From: CADEEN01 sp963816315
GTDB lineage: Bacteria; Pseudomonadota; Gammaproteobacteria; Burkholderiales; Burkholderiaceae_C
NCBI GenBank assembly: GCA_963816315.1
Contig: CAWFJZ010000020.1
Location: 62,001 to 126,000 of the forward strand
Direction: 5' to 3'
DNA: 64,000 bases
Made by a program: the position numbers and the translations under genes
The notes under the pieces: model-generated
The model's database searches: none
What the model was told of the DNA's origin: nothing
Seen by the model: the letters and a program-made list of their open reading frames with translations, nothing else
Shown: positions 27,669 to 36,250 of the stretch, piece after piece
Layout of the letters: every line of letters begins with the position of its first letter
How positions within the stretch are numbered: the stretch's first letter is position 1

Positions 27669-28487
27669 ATGTCCGCCGCCGACAAGCGCCGCTCCTTCCG
27701 GCAACTGCACGAGACGGGCTGTTTCGTCATGCCGAACCCGTGGGACCTCGGCAGCGCACGCCTGCTCGAGAGCCTGGGCTTCAAGGCGCTGGCGACCACC
27801 AGCTCCGGCTACGCATGGTCGCGCGCGCGGCCTGACAACGGCATCACGCTCGACATGGCGCTGGCGCATCTGGCGGAAATGGTCGAAGGCACGACGCTGC
27901 CGATCAATGCGGATTTCGAAGGCGGCTTCGCGGCCGATGCGGCGGGCGTCGAAGCGAATGTCGCGCTCGCGGTGCAGACCGGCGTTGCCGGGCTGTCGAT
28001 CGAAGACTCGACCGGAGATGCGTCGCGGCCGCTGTACGACATCGACACCGCCGCCGATCGCATGCGCGCAGCACGCCGCGCGATCGACCGCAGCGGTGGC
28101 GACACGCTGCTGGTCGGCCGCGCCGAGTGTTTTCTCGTCGGCCGGCCCGATATCGACGAGACGATCGCGCGCCTGAAGCGCTATGCCGATGCCGGCGCCG
28201 ACTGCCTCTACGCGCCGGGTTTGAAAACGCGCGAGCAGATCGCGGCCGTCGTGCAAGCGGTGGCGCCCAAGCCGTTCAACCTGCTCGTCAGCGCGCCGGG
28301 CGGGCTTTCGTTCGACGACATCGCCGCGCTCGGCGTGCGCCGCATCAGCGTCGGCGGCGCGCTGGCGCGCACCGCGTGGGCCGGCTTCCTGCGCGCGTCG
28401 CGCGCGTTGGCGCAGGGCCGCTTCGACGGCTTGGCCGGTGCAGCATCAGGCACCGAGTTGAACGCGTTGTTCGCAGCCAAGCCCTGA
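27669..28487 (+). CDS. Isocitrate lyase/PEP mutase family protein
   Basis: TIM-barrel enzyme of 272 residues. The landmarks are FVMPNPWDLGSARLLESLGFKALATTSSG, the metal-binding acidic pair in INADFEGGF, LSIEDSTGD and LVGRAECFLVG. This is the sub-group near 2-methylisocitrate lyase, carboxyphosphonoenolpyruvate mutase and oxaloacetate decarboxylase; the lyase KKCGH loop is absent, so carbon-carbon or carbon-phosphorus chemistry on an unknown 2-oxo acid is all that can be said. Start at 27669 just after the GAF gene. Confidence 0.87.
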   Translation: MSAADKRRSFRQLHETGCFVMPNPWDLGSARLLESLGFKALATTSSGYAWSRARPDNGITLDMALAHLAEMVEGTTLPINADFEGGFAADAAGVEANVALAVQTGVAGLSIEDSTGDASRPLYDIDTAADRMRAARRAIDRSGGDTLLVGRAECFLVGRPDIDETIARLKRYADAGADCLYAPGLKTREQIAAVVQAVAPKPFNLLVSAPGGLSFDDIAALGVRRISVGGALARTAWAGFLRASRALAQGRFDGLAGAASGTELNALFAAKP

Positions 28488-28553
28488 GGCGCGGCGTCAA
28501 CGGCGTGGTTGGGGGTGGCGTTGAGCCTGGACCCACGACCCTGGAGCTTCGCC

Positions 28554-29070
28554 ATGACCGCTCGCCGCCTCGCAGCGCTGCTGCTTTCGATGTCGTCGGT
28601 GGTTGCCGCGCACGCGCAGACCACGGCGCCTCGCAACCCGCTGATCGACTACGGCGCCTTCGCCGCCAACGTCGCCTCCGTGGCGCCGCTGCGCGAGTCG
28701 CGGCTCGTCTCCGAAGAACAGTTCATGCGCATGGCGCGCGAACCCGGCACCGTGATGCTCGATGCGCGCAGCGAGCGCATGTACGCGAGGCGCCACGTCA
28801 AGGGCGCCGTCAACCTGAGCTTCCCCGAGTTCACCGACGCCACGCTGGCGCGCGTGATCCCGAGCAAGACCACGCGCGTGCTGATCTACTGCAACAACAA
28901 CTTCATCGGCGCGCCGGAGTCGCTGGCGATGAAGAACGACGCGATCGGCGCTGAACGTCTCGACCTTCGTTTCGCTGCACGCCTACGGCTACCGCAACGT
29001 CTATGAACTCGGGCCGTCGATCGAGTTCAGATCGACGAAGCTGGTGTTCGCCGGGTCCGAAGTTCGCTGA
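28554..29070 (+). CDS. Exported rhodanese-like protein, frameshifted
   Basis: The signal peptide MTARRLAALLLSMSSVVAAHAQ is followed by a rhodanese domain: MLDARSERMYARRHVKGAVNLSFPEFTDA and the active loop region VLIYCNNNFIG, where the Cys of YCNNN is the expected nucleophile. At ~28946 an extra base shifts the frame. In the next frame the family's C terminus continues as LNVSTFVSLHAYGYRNVYELGPSIE up to the TGA at 29070. Removing one base near GGCGCTGAAC gives 171 residues. Probably a sequencing insertion. It is convergent with the glyoxalase gene across a long inverted repeat. Confidence 0.78.
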
Positions 29071-29085
29071 AACGACGGCGACTCA

Positions 29086-29152
29086 GAGGGTGTGAATGAA
29101 TCCGGCGTGTCCGAGCGGGACGAGCGGGCATGCCGGATTCGTTCACACCCTC
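29086..29152. terminator. Long inverted repeat between convergent genes
   Basis: GAGGGTGTGAATGAATCCGG (29086-) pairs with CCGGATTCGTTCACACCCTC (-29152); the arms are 21 nt with one mismatch and enclose 25 nt. It ends one base before the stop codon of the minus-strand glyoxalase gene and 16 nt after the rhodanese stop, the place expected for a bidirectional terminator. No U-run flanks it. Confidence 0.6.
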
Positions 29153-29695
29153 TCAGCTTCGCCCCAGGTTCTTCAAGCGCGCCGGCTCGACGATCTCGAT
29201 CCAGTAGCCGTCCGGGTCCTTGACGAAGGCCACGTCGCGCATCTTCCCTTGCTCGGGCCGCTTGACATAGACCAGGCCGTTGTCGTCGAACCAGCGCACC
29301 GCGGCGTCGAGGTCGGGCACCGAAAAGCAGATGTGGCCGAAGCCCTGCGGCTTGGCGTTGCCGTCGTGGTACTTGAACTCGGCGTCCTTTTCGGAACCCC
29401 AGTTGTGCGTGAACTCGAGGATGCCGCGCTGCGCGAAGGTCCACGCCATGCGCTCGCCCGCATCGGCCGGCGGCGCATCGCCGGGCGCCGGGCGGTAGAG
29501 GAAGTACAGCGAGAAGCTCATCTCCGGAAAGTCGAGCTTGCGCAGCAGGCGCATGCCGAAGACGCGCGTGTAGAAATCGAGAGCGACGGCCGGGTCCTTC
29601 ACGCGCAGCATGCTGTGATTGAGCGTGAAGCCGCGCGAAGCGTCGCTGGGGTGTTCGCAGACCCCGGGCTGCTGTTCGGTGTCGAAGGTGCTCAT
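29153..29695 (-). CDS. gloA: Lactoylglutathione lyase (glyoxalase I, long form)
   Basis: Product of 180 residues with the two half-domains of the VOC fold. It has HSMLRVKDPAVALDFYTRVFGMRLLRKLDFPEM, LEFTHNWGSEKDAEFKYHDGN, GFGHICFSVPD and VAFVKDPDGYWIEIVEP. The metal ligands expected of glyoxalase I (His in NHSMLR, Glu in ILEFTHNWG, His in GHICF, Glu in WIEIVE) are all visible. The ~30-residue N-terminal extension and the WGSE insert match the long, eukaryote-like form. It isomerises the methylglyoxal-glutathione adduct. A second, shorter glyoxalase I gene lies at 34658. Confidence 0.93.
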   Translation of the reverse strand: MSTFDTEQQPGVCEHPSDASRGFTLNHSMLRVKDPAVALDFYTRVFGMRLLRKLDFPEMSFSLYFLYRPAPGDAPPADAGERMAWTFAQRGILEFTHNWGSEKDAEFKYHDGNAKPQGFGHICFSVPDLDAAVRWFDDNGLVYVKRPEQGKMRDVAFVKDPDGYWIEIVEPARLKNLGRS

Positions 29696-29699
29696 GGCT

Positions 29700-30056
29700 T
29701 CAGTGGCGTTGCGGCTTGATGGCCACCACCGTCACGGCGGCCGTGGGCGACGGTGACGTGCGCACGTTGTCGTCGCCGATGCCCAGCGCGCGCTCTCGCT
29801 CGCGCACGAGGAAGCGCAGGCAGGTCACGCGCAGGAACGACGAGAAGTTGGCGACGTCGCCGCGGTGCTGCAGGATTTCGTCGTGGAACTGGGCGATCAA
29901 CGCGTTGGTGGTGCAGCCCTCGTCGGCCGCCATCTCGCTCAAGGTATCCCAGACCAGGTTCTCCAGGCGGATGCTGGTCAGCACGCCGTGGATGCGCACG
30001 GTGCGCGTGCGCGATTCATAGAGGATCGGATCGGCCTTGACGAAGAATTCGCACAT
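29700..30056 (-). CDS. Ribbon-helix-helix domain protein
   Basis: Small protein of 118 residues. The middle part, RTVRIHGVLTSIRLENLVWDTLSEMAADEGCTTNALIAQF, is a ribbon-helix-helix (Arc/MetJ-like) DNA-binding fold of the kind annotated as RHH_4. It is likely a local transcriptional regulator. It lies 12 nt after the GMC oxidoreductase gene and 4 nt before the glyoxalase gene on the same strand, so all are probably co-transcribed. The first 15 residues (MCEFFVKADPILYES) are also typical of this family. Targets unknown. Confidence 0.83.
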   Translation of the reverse strand: MCEFFVKADPILYESRTRTVRIHGVLTSIRLENLVWDTLSEMAADEGCTTNALIAQFHDEILQHRGDVANFSSFLRVTCLRFLVRERERALGIGDDNVRTSPSPTAAVTVVAIKPQRH

Positions 30057-30068
30057 CGTGAGCCCCCT

Positions 30069-31638
30069 TCAGATGGCCTTGCTCGTCATCTGCTGCGCGA
30101 TGTAGTCGGCCTGGCGGATCGCCAGCGTGACGATCGTCAGCGTCGGGTTTTCGGCGCCGCCGCTGGTGAACTGGCTGCCGTCGCTGATGAAGAGGTTGGC
30201 GATGTCGTGCGACTGGCCCCACTTGTTGACGACGCCATCCTTGGGCTGCGCACTCATGCGGCAGGAGCCGAGGTTGTGCGTCGAGGGGTACGGCGGCGTG
30301 CGGTAGGTCTTGATCGCGCCCGCCGCCTGATAGACCTTCTCGCCCTGCGCAAACGCATGGTTGCGCATCGCGATGTCATTCGGGTGGTCGTCGAAATGCA
30401 CGTTCGGCACCGGCAGGCCGTACTGGTCTTTCGCGTCCTTGTTCAGCGTGATGCGGTTGCTCTCGCGCGGCATGTCTTCGCCGACCAGCCACATGCCGGC
30501 CATGTTCTGGTAGTGGTCCATCCACCACGCGAACTCCGGCCCCCAGGCGCCGGGGTCGAGGAACGCCGCCATGAAGGGCACGCCGAGCGACAGCGTTTCC
30601 ATTTCGTAGCCGCCGGCGAAGCCGCGCTTGGTGTCGTGGCGCGCTTCGTCGCGGATGATGCCGGCCATGGTCGTTCCGCGGTACATGTTCACCGGCTGCT
30701 TGAACGCCGCATAGACCGAGCCCGTCATGTGGCGCATGTAGTTGCGGCCGACCTGGCCTGACGAGTTGGCCAGACCATCCGGATACTTGGCCGAGGCCGA
30801 CAGCAACAGCAGGCGCGGCGTCTCGATCGAGTTGCCGGCGACGCAGACGGCGCGCGCTTTCTGCCGCTGCTCCTTGCCGTCTTTGTCCATGTACACCACG
30901 CCCGTGACCTTGCCGGCATCGTTGTGCTCGATCTTCGTCACATGCGATTGCGGCCGCAGCTCGAAGTTGCCGCTGGCCTCGGCCTTCGGGATCTCGGTGT
31001 ACAGCGTGCTCCACTTGGCGCCGCTCTTGCAGCCCTGGAAGCAGAAGCCGAGCTGCATGCAGCGCCCGCGGTCATGCCGCGGCACGCTGTTGATCGCCAT
31101 GTTGCCGGTGTGGCAGTCCTTGTAGCCGAGCTTCTTTGCGCCGGCATACATGACCTTGAAGTTGTTGTTGCCCGGCAGCCCCGGAATGCCGTTGGTGCGC
31201 GTCACGCCCATCTTGTCTTCGGCCTTGGCGTAGAACGGCTCCAGCTCCTTGAGCGTCAGCGGCCAGTCGAGCAGGTTCGCGCCGTCGATCGCGCCATACG
31301 ACCGTGCGCGCCTTGAACTCATGCTCTTCCAGGCGCAGCGACGCGCCGGCCCAGTGCGTGGTGGTGCCGCCCACGGTCTTGCAGATCCACGTCGGCAGCC
31401 CGGCAAAGTCTTTGGCCAGACGGAACGTGCCCGAGGTGGTGCGCTTGTCGAGCCACGCCAGTTGCACGAACGACTTCCACTCGTCGTTGATGAACGTCGC
31501 ATTCGATTGCTGCGCGCCGGCTTCGAGGCAGACCACCTTGATGCCCTTCTGGCACAACTCGTTGGAAAGCGTTCCGCCGCCGGCGCCGGAGCCGATGACC
31601 ACCACCACCGCATCGTCGTTGTTGTCGAACTTGGCCAT
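30069..31638 (-). CDS. GMC family oxidoreductase, frameshifted
   Basis: FAD flavoprotein of the glucose-methanol-choline family. The FAD motif is VVVIGSGAGGGTLSNELCQKG at the N terminus, with VGGTTTHWAGASLRLEEHEF after it. At ~31304 one extra base (GTCGTATGG for GTCTATGG) breaks the frame. The rest (YGAIDGANLLDWPLTLKELEPFY ... THNLGSCRMS ... ISDGSQFTSGGAENPTLTI) continues in the next frame to 30069, giving 522 residues when repaired. It is paired with a Tat-signalled small subunit 25 nt upstream, as in gluconate 2-dehydrogenase and related periplasmic sugar dehydrogenases. It probably oxidises a sugar or sugar acid; substrate unknown. The indel is likely an error. Confidence 0.85.
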
Positions 31639-31663
31639 GTCGTGTCTCCTGCTGTGCTCTGTG

Positions 31664-32293
31664 TCAACCCATGTACGGCTTCGGGCTGGCTTCCGCCGAC
31701 GGCGACGGCAGCCACTTCAGATCCTGGAAGCCGCGTGTGATGTAGCCGCCCTTCTCCCACGCCGAGCCCGGGTAGCCGAAGACCTTGTAGGCCATGTCGT
31801 TGTCGTAGAGCGAGGTGATGCACTTGCCGCGCACTGCGGCGAAGAACGGCTGGCCTTCGAGCGACTTGACCGCCGCCGCGCGCTGCGCCGGCTTGGCCTT
31901 CAGAAAGTCGCCGCCGGCGGCCTTGTTCAGCGAGGCGACGCCGTCGCGCAGCACCTTGGCCGTGTCGGCGCTCTTCGCGGCGTCGGCGTCGAGATCCTTG
32001 GCCAGCAACGCATAGACCGCATCGGGCAGCTTCTTGTGCGGGTACAGCACACGGCCCATCTGCAGCAGCGTCGCGCCTTCGGTTTTGGACAGCGTCTTCA
32101 GCTCGACGGCCCACACCGTCGAAGGGGCCAGCAGCGCCAACGGGCTGCCTGCCGCCAGCGTGCCGATCAGCACGCCGCTGCCGCCGAGCAGGTGGCGCCG
32201 CGTCAGCGGCAGATCGAGCTTGGGCACCTCGCCGGATTCATCGTCGCATGACGACGTGAACGCAGCCCCTGCGGCAATCGGAATCACCTTCAT
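31664..32293 (-). CDS. Gluconate 2-dehydrogenase subunit 3-like Tat protein
   Basis: Product of 209 residues. A twin-arginine signal (LTRRHLLGGSGVLIGTLAAGSPLALLAPSTVWA) starts about 30 residues in, and the mature part is helical with EGATLLQMGRVLYPHKKLPDAVYALLAKDL and a final AWEKGGYITRGFQDLKWLP. This is the small subunit that accompanies periplasmic GMC flavoproteins; the partner lacks its own signal, so it probably hitch-hikes through Tat. The start at 32293 follows CAGGAGAC. Internal starts closer to the RR motif cannot be excluded. No cytochrome c subunit gene is adjacent. Confidence 0.84.
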   Translation of the reverse strand: MKVIPIAAGAAFTSSCDDESGEVPKLDLPLTRRHLLGGSGVLIGTLAAGSPLALLAPSTVWAVELKTLSKTEGATLLQMGRVLYPHKKLPDAVYALLAKDLDADAAKSADTAKVLRDGVASLNKAAGGDFLKAKPAQRAAAVKSLEGQPFFAAVRGKCITSLYDNDMAYKVFGYPGSAWEKGGYITRGFQDLKWLPSPSAEASPKPYMG

Positions 32294-32560
32294 GGCTTGT
32301 CTCCTGTGATTGAGTCGAGGCCGGTCGTCGCCAGCCGCGCAATGTAGATCGCGTCGCATGCGCGTGGGTGATATCCAAGTAACTACATCCACCGCCGCAT
32401 GGCGCCACGATGACACAGCGCCGCTTTTTGCAACTCCGTGTTGTTCCGGATGGCGGCGTCCGACGAGATCACACGCTCGCGGGCCCGGGCCTTGCTTTTC
32501 GCAGTAAGCTGCCGCGAACCCGGTTGGTTTGTGGCGCGTTGACTGCGCAAGGAGAAGGTC

Positions 32561-33046
32561 ATGGCCGTGCGAATTCTTGCTTTGCTGATTCCGCTGGCGA
32601 TCACCCTGCCGCAACTGCAAATGACCCGTCCGCAGGCCCATCCGCCGCAAGAGGCGGCCGCACCGGCGCCGCCGGCTGCGGAGCCGCCGTGGTCGTACGA
32701 AACGCGGCGTCTGGCCGACGCCGCGGTGACGCGTGTCGTGCTCGAGTTGCCGGTGCAGGAAGCCGTGCGCACGCTCGACAGCCCGGCGGCCGACGTTGCC
32801 GACAACAGCGCCGTCGCCGCCGGCGTGACGCCGCAGGCGCTGCGCAAAGCATCGTCCCGGCACGCGGCGCCCAAGCTCGCCCGCGTGGCGTCGCCGGTCA
32901 AGCTGGCGGGCACGGCGGCCCCACCGGGCCGACTTTCAACACGCCAGGCCAAGCGCCTGCCGGCGGACCCCGGCTGTGCGACGAGCGTGCACTGTGCGCC
33001 CGTGGTGGTGGCCAAGGTCACGCCGGTCATGCGGCGACCGCTGTGA
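32561..33046 (+). CDS. Hypothetical exported Ala/Pro-rich protein
   Basis: Product of 161 residues with AAGGAGAAGG directly before the ATG, an excellent ribosome binding site. The first ~18 residues (MAVRILALLIPLAITLPQ) look like a signal peptide or anchor. The rest is low-complexity, rich in Ala, Pro, Val and Arg, with two Cys near the end (GCATSVHCAP) that could form a disulfide. No family recognised. The 267-nt gap 32294-32560 upstream separates it from the divergent dehydrogenase genes and must hold promoters for both; none stood out. Confidence 0.55.
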   Translation: MAVRILALLIPLAITLPQLQMTRPQAHPPQEAAAPAPPAAEPPWSYETRRLADAAVTRVVLELPVQEAVRTLDSPAADVADNSAVAAGVTPQALRKASSRHAAPKLARVASPVKLAGTAAPPGRLSTRQAKRLPADPGCATSVHCAPVVVAKVTPVMRRPL

Positions 33047-33103
33047 GCCGTGCCGCCCGCAGGCGGTATGGGGGCTGTTCCGACCGTCCTGAGGTGTCGA
33101 AGG

Positions 33104-34069
33104 ATGCTGCCTGACTTCGTCCAAGACCTCGGCCACGACGTCTTCGCCATCGACACCGGCTTTCACCGCCCCCGCTTCGACGCCGCCTACCTCGTCCTCA
33201 GCAGCGAGGGCCGCGCCGCCTTCATCGACACCGGCACCAACCATGCGCTGCCGCGCCACCTGGCCGCACTCGACGCGCTCGGCGTGCCGCACGACGCGGT
33301 CGAGTTCGTGATCCCGACGCATGTCCACCTCGATCATGCCGGCGGCGCCGGCGCGCTGATGCAGGCGCTGCCCGCGGCGACGATGTGGGTGCACCCGCAC
33401 GGCCAGCGCCACATGGTCGATCCGTCGGCGCTGTTCCAGGGGGCGCTGGCCATTTACGGCGCCGAAGCGATGCAGCGCGACTACGGCACCGTGGTGCCCG
33501 TGCCCGCCCAGCGGGTGCAGACCACGCACGACGGCATGGACCTGATGCTCGGCTCGCGCCGCCTGCACTTCATCGACACGCCCGGCCATGCGCGGCACCA
33601 CCACTGCATCTGGGACGAACGCTCGCGCGGCTGGTTCACCGGCGACACCTTCGGCGTCTCCTACCGCGAGCTCGATGTCGCCGGCCGCGGCCCGTGGATT
33701 GCGCCTGCGGCGACGCCGGTGCAGTTCGACCCTGCGGCGTTGCGCGTCTCGGTGCAGCGTCTGTTGGCAGCACGGCCGGCCTGCCTGTACCTCACGCACT
33801 ACGGCCGCGTCGAAGACGCAGCGCAACTGGGCGAGCTGCTGCTGTCGGTGCTCGACCAGATGGTGGCGGTGGGCCGCCGCTGCCAGCACGCGCCGCGGCG
33901 CCACGAACGGTTGAAGCACGAGCTGACGGCGCTGTTTGCAAACTGCCTGGCCGAGCACGGCCTGGCTGCAACGCCTGAACGGCTCGATCTTCTGGCCATG
34001 GACATCGAACTCAACGCGCAGGGGCTGGCGGTGTGGATGGACCGCGAGGAGAAGGCGCTGCGTGCATGA
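33104..34069 (+). CDS. MBL fold metallo-hydrolase
   Basis: Product of 321 residues. The zinc-binding signature THVHLDHAGG is at ~67-76, with further ligands HPHGQRHM, DTPGHARHH and FTGDTFG (Asp). The ~130-residue C-terminal part is helical, with LYLTHYGRVED (the last His ligand). It hydrolyses an ester, thioester or phosphodiester; the sub-family is not identified. The ATG at 33104 follows CGAAGG and begins where homology-like sequence starts; an upstream start would add 18 unlikely residues. Followed 6 nt later by the GDT1-like gene. Confidence 0.87.
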   Translation: MLPDFVQDLGHDVFAIDTGFHRPRFDAAYLVLSSEGRAAFIDTGTNHALPRHLAALDALGVPHDAVEFVIPTHVHLDHAGGAGALMQALPAATMWVHPHGQRHMVDPSALFQGALAIYGAEAMQRDYGTVVPVPAQRVQTTHDGMDLMLGSRRLHFIDTPGHARHHHCIWDERSRGWFTGDTFGVSYRELDVAGRGPWIAPAATPVQFDPAALRVSVQRLLAARPACLYLTHYGRVEDAAQLGELLLSVLDQMVAVGRRCQHAPRRHERLKHELTALFANCLAEHGLAATPERLDLLAMDIELNAQGLAVWMDREEKALRA

Positions 34070-34075
34070 GCGTGC

Positions 34076-34642
34076 ATGACCGTTGAAGCCTTCGCCGTCA
34101 GCACCGGCATCGTCGCCCTTGGCGAGATCGGCGACAAGACACAGTTGCTGGCGCTGATCCTGGCCGCACGCTTTCGCTCGCCGCGGCCGATCATCGCCGG
34201 CATCTTCGTCGCCACGCTGGCCAATCACGCGGCAGCGGCGGCCCTCGGCGCCTGGTTGACGCGCGTCGTCGATCCGCAGTGGATGCGCTGGATTCTCGGC
34301 ACGTCGTTCATCGCCGTGGCGCTGTGGATGCTGGTGCCCGACCGCGCCGACGACGACCTGCACGCCAAGGAGGCGAGCCGCGCCGGCGTCTTCTGGATCA
34401 CCACCGTGGCCTTCTTCCTCGCCGAGATGGGCGACAAGACGCAGATCGCCACCGTCATGCTGGCCGCGCGCTTCGACGATCTCGTCGCCGTGACCGCGGG
34501 CACGACGCTGGGCATGATGATCGCCAACGTACCCGCCGTGCTGCTCGGCGACCGCGTCGTCAAACTCGTTCCGGTGAAATGGGTTCACCGCATCGCGGCC
34601 GGGGTGTTTGCAGCCATCGGCGTGGCGATTCTCTGGCAGTGA
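34076..34642 (+). CDS. TMEM165/GDT1 family transporter (UPF0016)
   Basis: Integral membrane protein of 188 residues with six helices in two repeats, each carrying the diagnostic E-x-G-D-K-T motif: ALGEIGDKTQLLAL near the N terminus and LAEMGDKTQIATV near the middle. Bacterial members (MneA/MntX-like) export Mn2+ and eukaryotic ones move Mn2+/Ca2+. Likely role: manganese efflux at the inner membrane. No manganese riboswitch can precede it here, as the gap to the hydrolase gene is only 6 nt. Confidence 0.9.
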   Translation: MTVEAFAVSTGIVALGEIGDKTQLLALILAARFRSPRPIIAGIFVATLANHAAAAALGAWLTRVVDPQWMRWILGTSFIAVALWMLVPDRADDDLHAKEASRAGVFWITTVAFFLAEMGDKTQIATVMLAARFDDLVAVTAGTTLGMMIANVPAVLLGDRVVKLVPVKWVHRIAAGVFAAIGVAILWQ

Positions 34643-34657
34643 CCGTATCCTTGCGCC

Positions 34658-35092
34658 ATGAAATACCTGCACACCATGGTCCGCGTGACCGACATCGAAG
34701 CCTCGTTGAAGTTCTACCGCGACGCGCTCGGCCTGCAGATGCTCTCGCGGCGCGACAACGAAGGTGGCCGCTACACGCTGGTCTTTCTGTGCGCGCCGGG
34801 CGACCACAGCGCGCAGGTCGAGCTCACCTACAACTGGCCCGACGCCAGCGGCAAGACCGAGCAGTACGGCGGTGGGCGCAACTTCGGCCACCTGGCCTAT
34901 GCGGTGGACGACATCTACGCCACCTGCCGTCGGTTGATGGAGCACGGCGTGATCATCAACCGCCCGCCGCGCGACGGCCGCATGGCCTTCGTGCGCTCGC
35001 CGGACAACATCTCGGTCGAGCTGCTGCAAGCCGGCGCGGCGCTGGCGCCGGCCGAGCCGTGGACGTCGATGCCCAACGTCGGCGCCTGGTAA
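34658..35092 (+). CDS. gloA: Lactoylglutathione lyase (glyoxalase I, short form)
   Basis: Canonical 144-residue bacterial glyoxalase I. MKYLHTMVRVTDIEASLKFYRDALGLQMLSRRDNEGGRYTLVFL carries the first metal His, AQVELTYNWP the Glu, NFGHLAYAVDDI the second His, and DNISVELLQ the last Glu. Ni-type enzymes of this length lack the long insert seen in the 29153 gene. It detoxifies methylglyoxal. Having two isoforms in 6 kb suggests distinct regulation or substrates. Ends 4 nt before a long inverted repeat. Confidence 0.95.
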   Translation: MKYLHTMVRVTDIEASLKFYRDALGLQMLSRRDNEGGRYTLVFLCAPGDHSAQVELTYNWPDASGKTEQYGGGRNFGHLAYAVDDIYATCRRLMEHGVIINRPPRDGRMAFVRSPDNISVELLQAGAALAPAEPWTSMPNVGAW

Positions 35093-35096
35093 TTCA

Positions 35097-35163
35097 CCGT
35101 TCGGGCTGAGCTTGTCGAAGCCCTTTCCCGGCAACGGCCCTTCGACAAGCTCAGGGCGAACGG
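35097..35163. repeat. TTCGACAAGCTCAG inverted-repeat pair
   Basis: CCGTTCGGGCTGAGCTTGTC (from 35097) and CTTCGACAAGCTCAGGGCGA (to 35163) are inverted copies about 27 nt long with two mismatches and a short loop (35124-35136). It is the same unit as at 19108-19236. It lies between gloA and the paiB-like gene and likely forms a strong RNA hairpin. Confidence 0.85.
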
Positions 35164-35176
35164 AATCACAAGCACG

Positions 35177-35809
35177 ATGTACCTGCCGAAGCACTTCGAG
35201 CAACACGATCGCGAGACACTGGTCGCGCTGATGCGCGAGCGCCCGCTGGCCACGCTGATCACGATCGCGGACGACGGCCCGAGCGCCGATCTGATCCCGC
35301 TCGAGTTTCATCCCGGCGAAGGCGAGCACGGCATGCTGCGGGGCCACGTCGCCCGCGCCAACCCGCTCTGGCAGCGCGCGGGCACGATCGCACTCGCCGT
35401 CTTCACCGGCCCCGAGGCCTACATCTCGCCCGGCTGGTATGCGAGCAAGAAGGAGCATGGCAAGGTCGTGCCGACGTGGAACTACACGATGGTGCAGGCG
35501 CGCGGCGTGCTGCGCGCGGTGGACGATGCGCCGTGGCTGCATGCGCTGGTCAACCGGCTGACCGACCATCACGAAGCCACTCAGGCCACGCCGTGGCATG
35601 TCGGCGATGCGCCCGACGACTACGTGCAGCAGATGCTGCGCGCCATCGTCGGCATCGAGATCACGCTGACGACCCTCGTCGGCAAGTGGAAGGTGAGTCA
35701 GAACCGCAGCGCCGCCGACCGCGAAGGCACGGCCCAAGGGCTGGCCGCCGCGCAGGCCGATGAGATGGCCGCGTTGGTGCGCCTTGCCAAGCCACCGACG
35801 CCGGCGTAG
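35177..35809 (+). CDS. PaiB-like FMN-binding negative regulator
   Basis: Product of 210 residues with a split-barrel flavin fold. Its start MYLPKHFEQHDRETLVALMRERPLATLIT, then GHVARANPLWQ, FTGPEAYISPGWYASKKEHGKVVPTWNY and VGIEITLTTLVGKWKVSQNR are all hallmarks of the PaiB family. Bacillus PaiB was described as a negative regulator of sporulation and degradative enzyme genes, but most members are probably flavin-dependent enzymes. It stands alone downstream of a repeat element. Confidence 0.92.
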   Translation: MYLPKHFEQHDRETLVALMRERPLATLITIADDGPSADLIPLEFHPGEGEHGMLRGHVARANPLWQRAGTIALAVFTGPEAYISPGWYASKKEHGKVVPTWNYTMVQARGVLRAVDDAPWLHALVNRLTDHHEATQATPWHVGDAPDDYVQQMLRAIVGIEITLTTLVGKWKVSQNRSAADREGTAQGLAAAQADEMAALVRLAKPPTPA

Positions 35810-35820
35810 TCTCGCCCGCC

Positions 35821-36231
35821 ATGTTGCGGCGTGCATTGATCTTCATCTGCCTCGGCTTCGCAAGCGCCGCGCAGAGCGCCGACATCGGCGGCTGGATGCA
35901 GCACAAGGATCGCGCGGCGTTGCCGGCCGATCAATGCGCGGGGTTGATCGCGCAGGCCGCCCGCACACCGCGCACCGCCGACGGCGCGGCCGACAGCTAC
36001 TACGCCAGCGGCCTGTGCTACCTCTACAGCGACAAGATCGCACGCGATCCGGTGGCCGCCGGCGCGTGGCTCAGCCGCGCGGCCGAGCTCGATCACCCGC
36101 TGGCCAAGCGCGCGCTGCTCGCGCTGCGCGACAACACGCCCGACGATCGCGCCCCCGGCGGCCACTGTCATGACCTCGGTCTCGGCCGCAAGTTGTGTCA
36201 CGGTGGCCCAACGCCATCTCAATCTCAATAA
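35821..36231 (+). CDS. Exported Sel1-like repeat protein
   Basis: Product of 136 residues. The signal peptide MLRRALIFICLGFASAAQSA is followed by a helical body with YYASGLCYLYSDKIARDPVAAGAWLSRAAELDHPLAKRALLAL, one Sel1-type helical repeat (the AAxWLxxAAExGxPxA pattern). Five Cys in the mature part (QCAGL, GLCY, GHCHD, KLCHG) suggest disulfides in the periplasm. Function unknown; Sel1 proteins are adaptors. Confidence 0.75.
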   Translation: MLRRALIFICLGFASAAQSADIGGWMQHKDRAALPADQCAGLIAQAARTPRTADGAADSYYASGLCYLYSDKIARDPVAAGAWLSRAAELDHPLAKRALLALRDNTPDDRAPGGHCHDLGLGRKLCHGGPTPSQSQ

Positions 36232-36250
36232 CAAACCGGAGATTCGCCCC

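Noticed and set aside
32936..35836. 966-codon minus-strand open frame
   Set aside because: Shadow of the MBL hydrolase, GDT1, glyoxalase and PaiB genes on the plus strand; no protein-like composition or motif.
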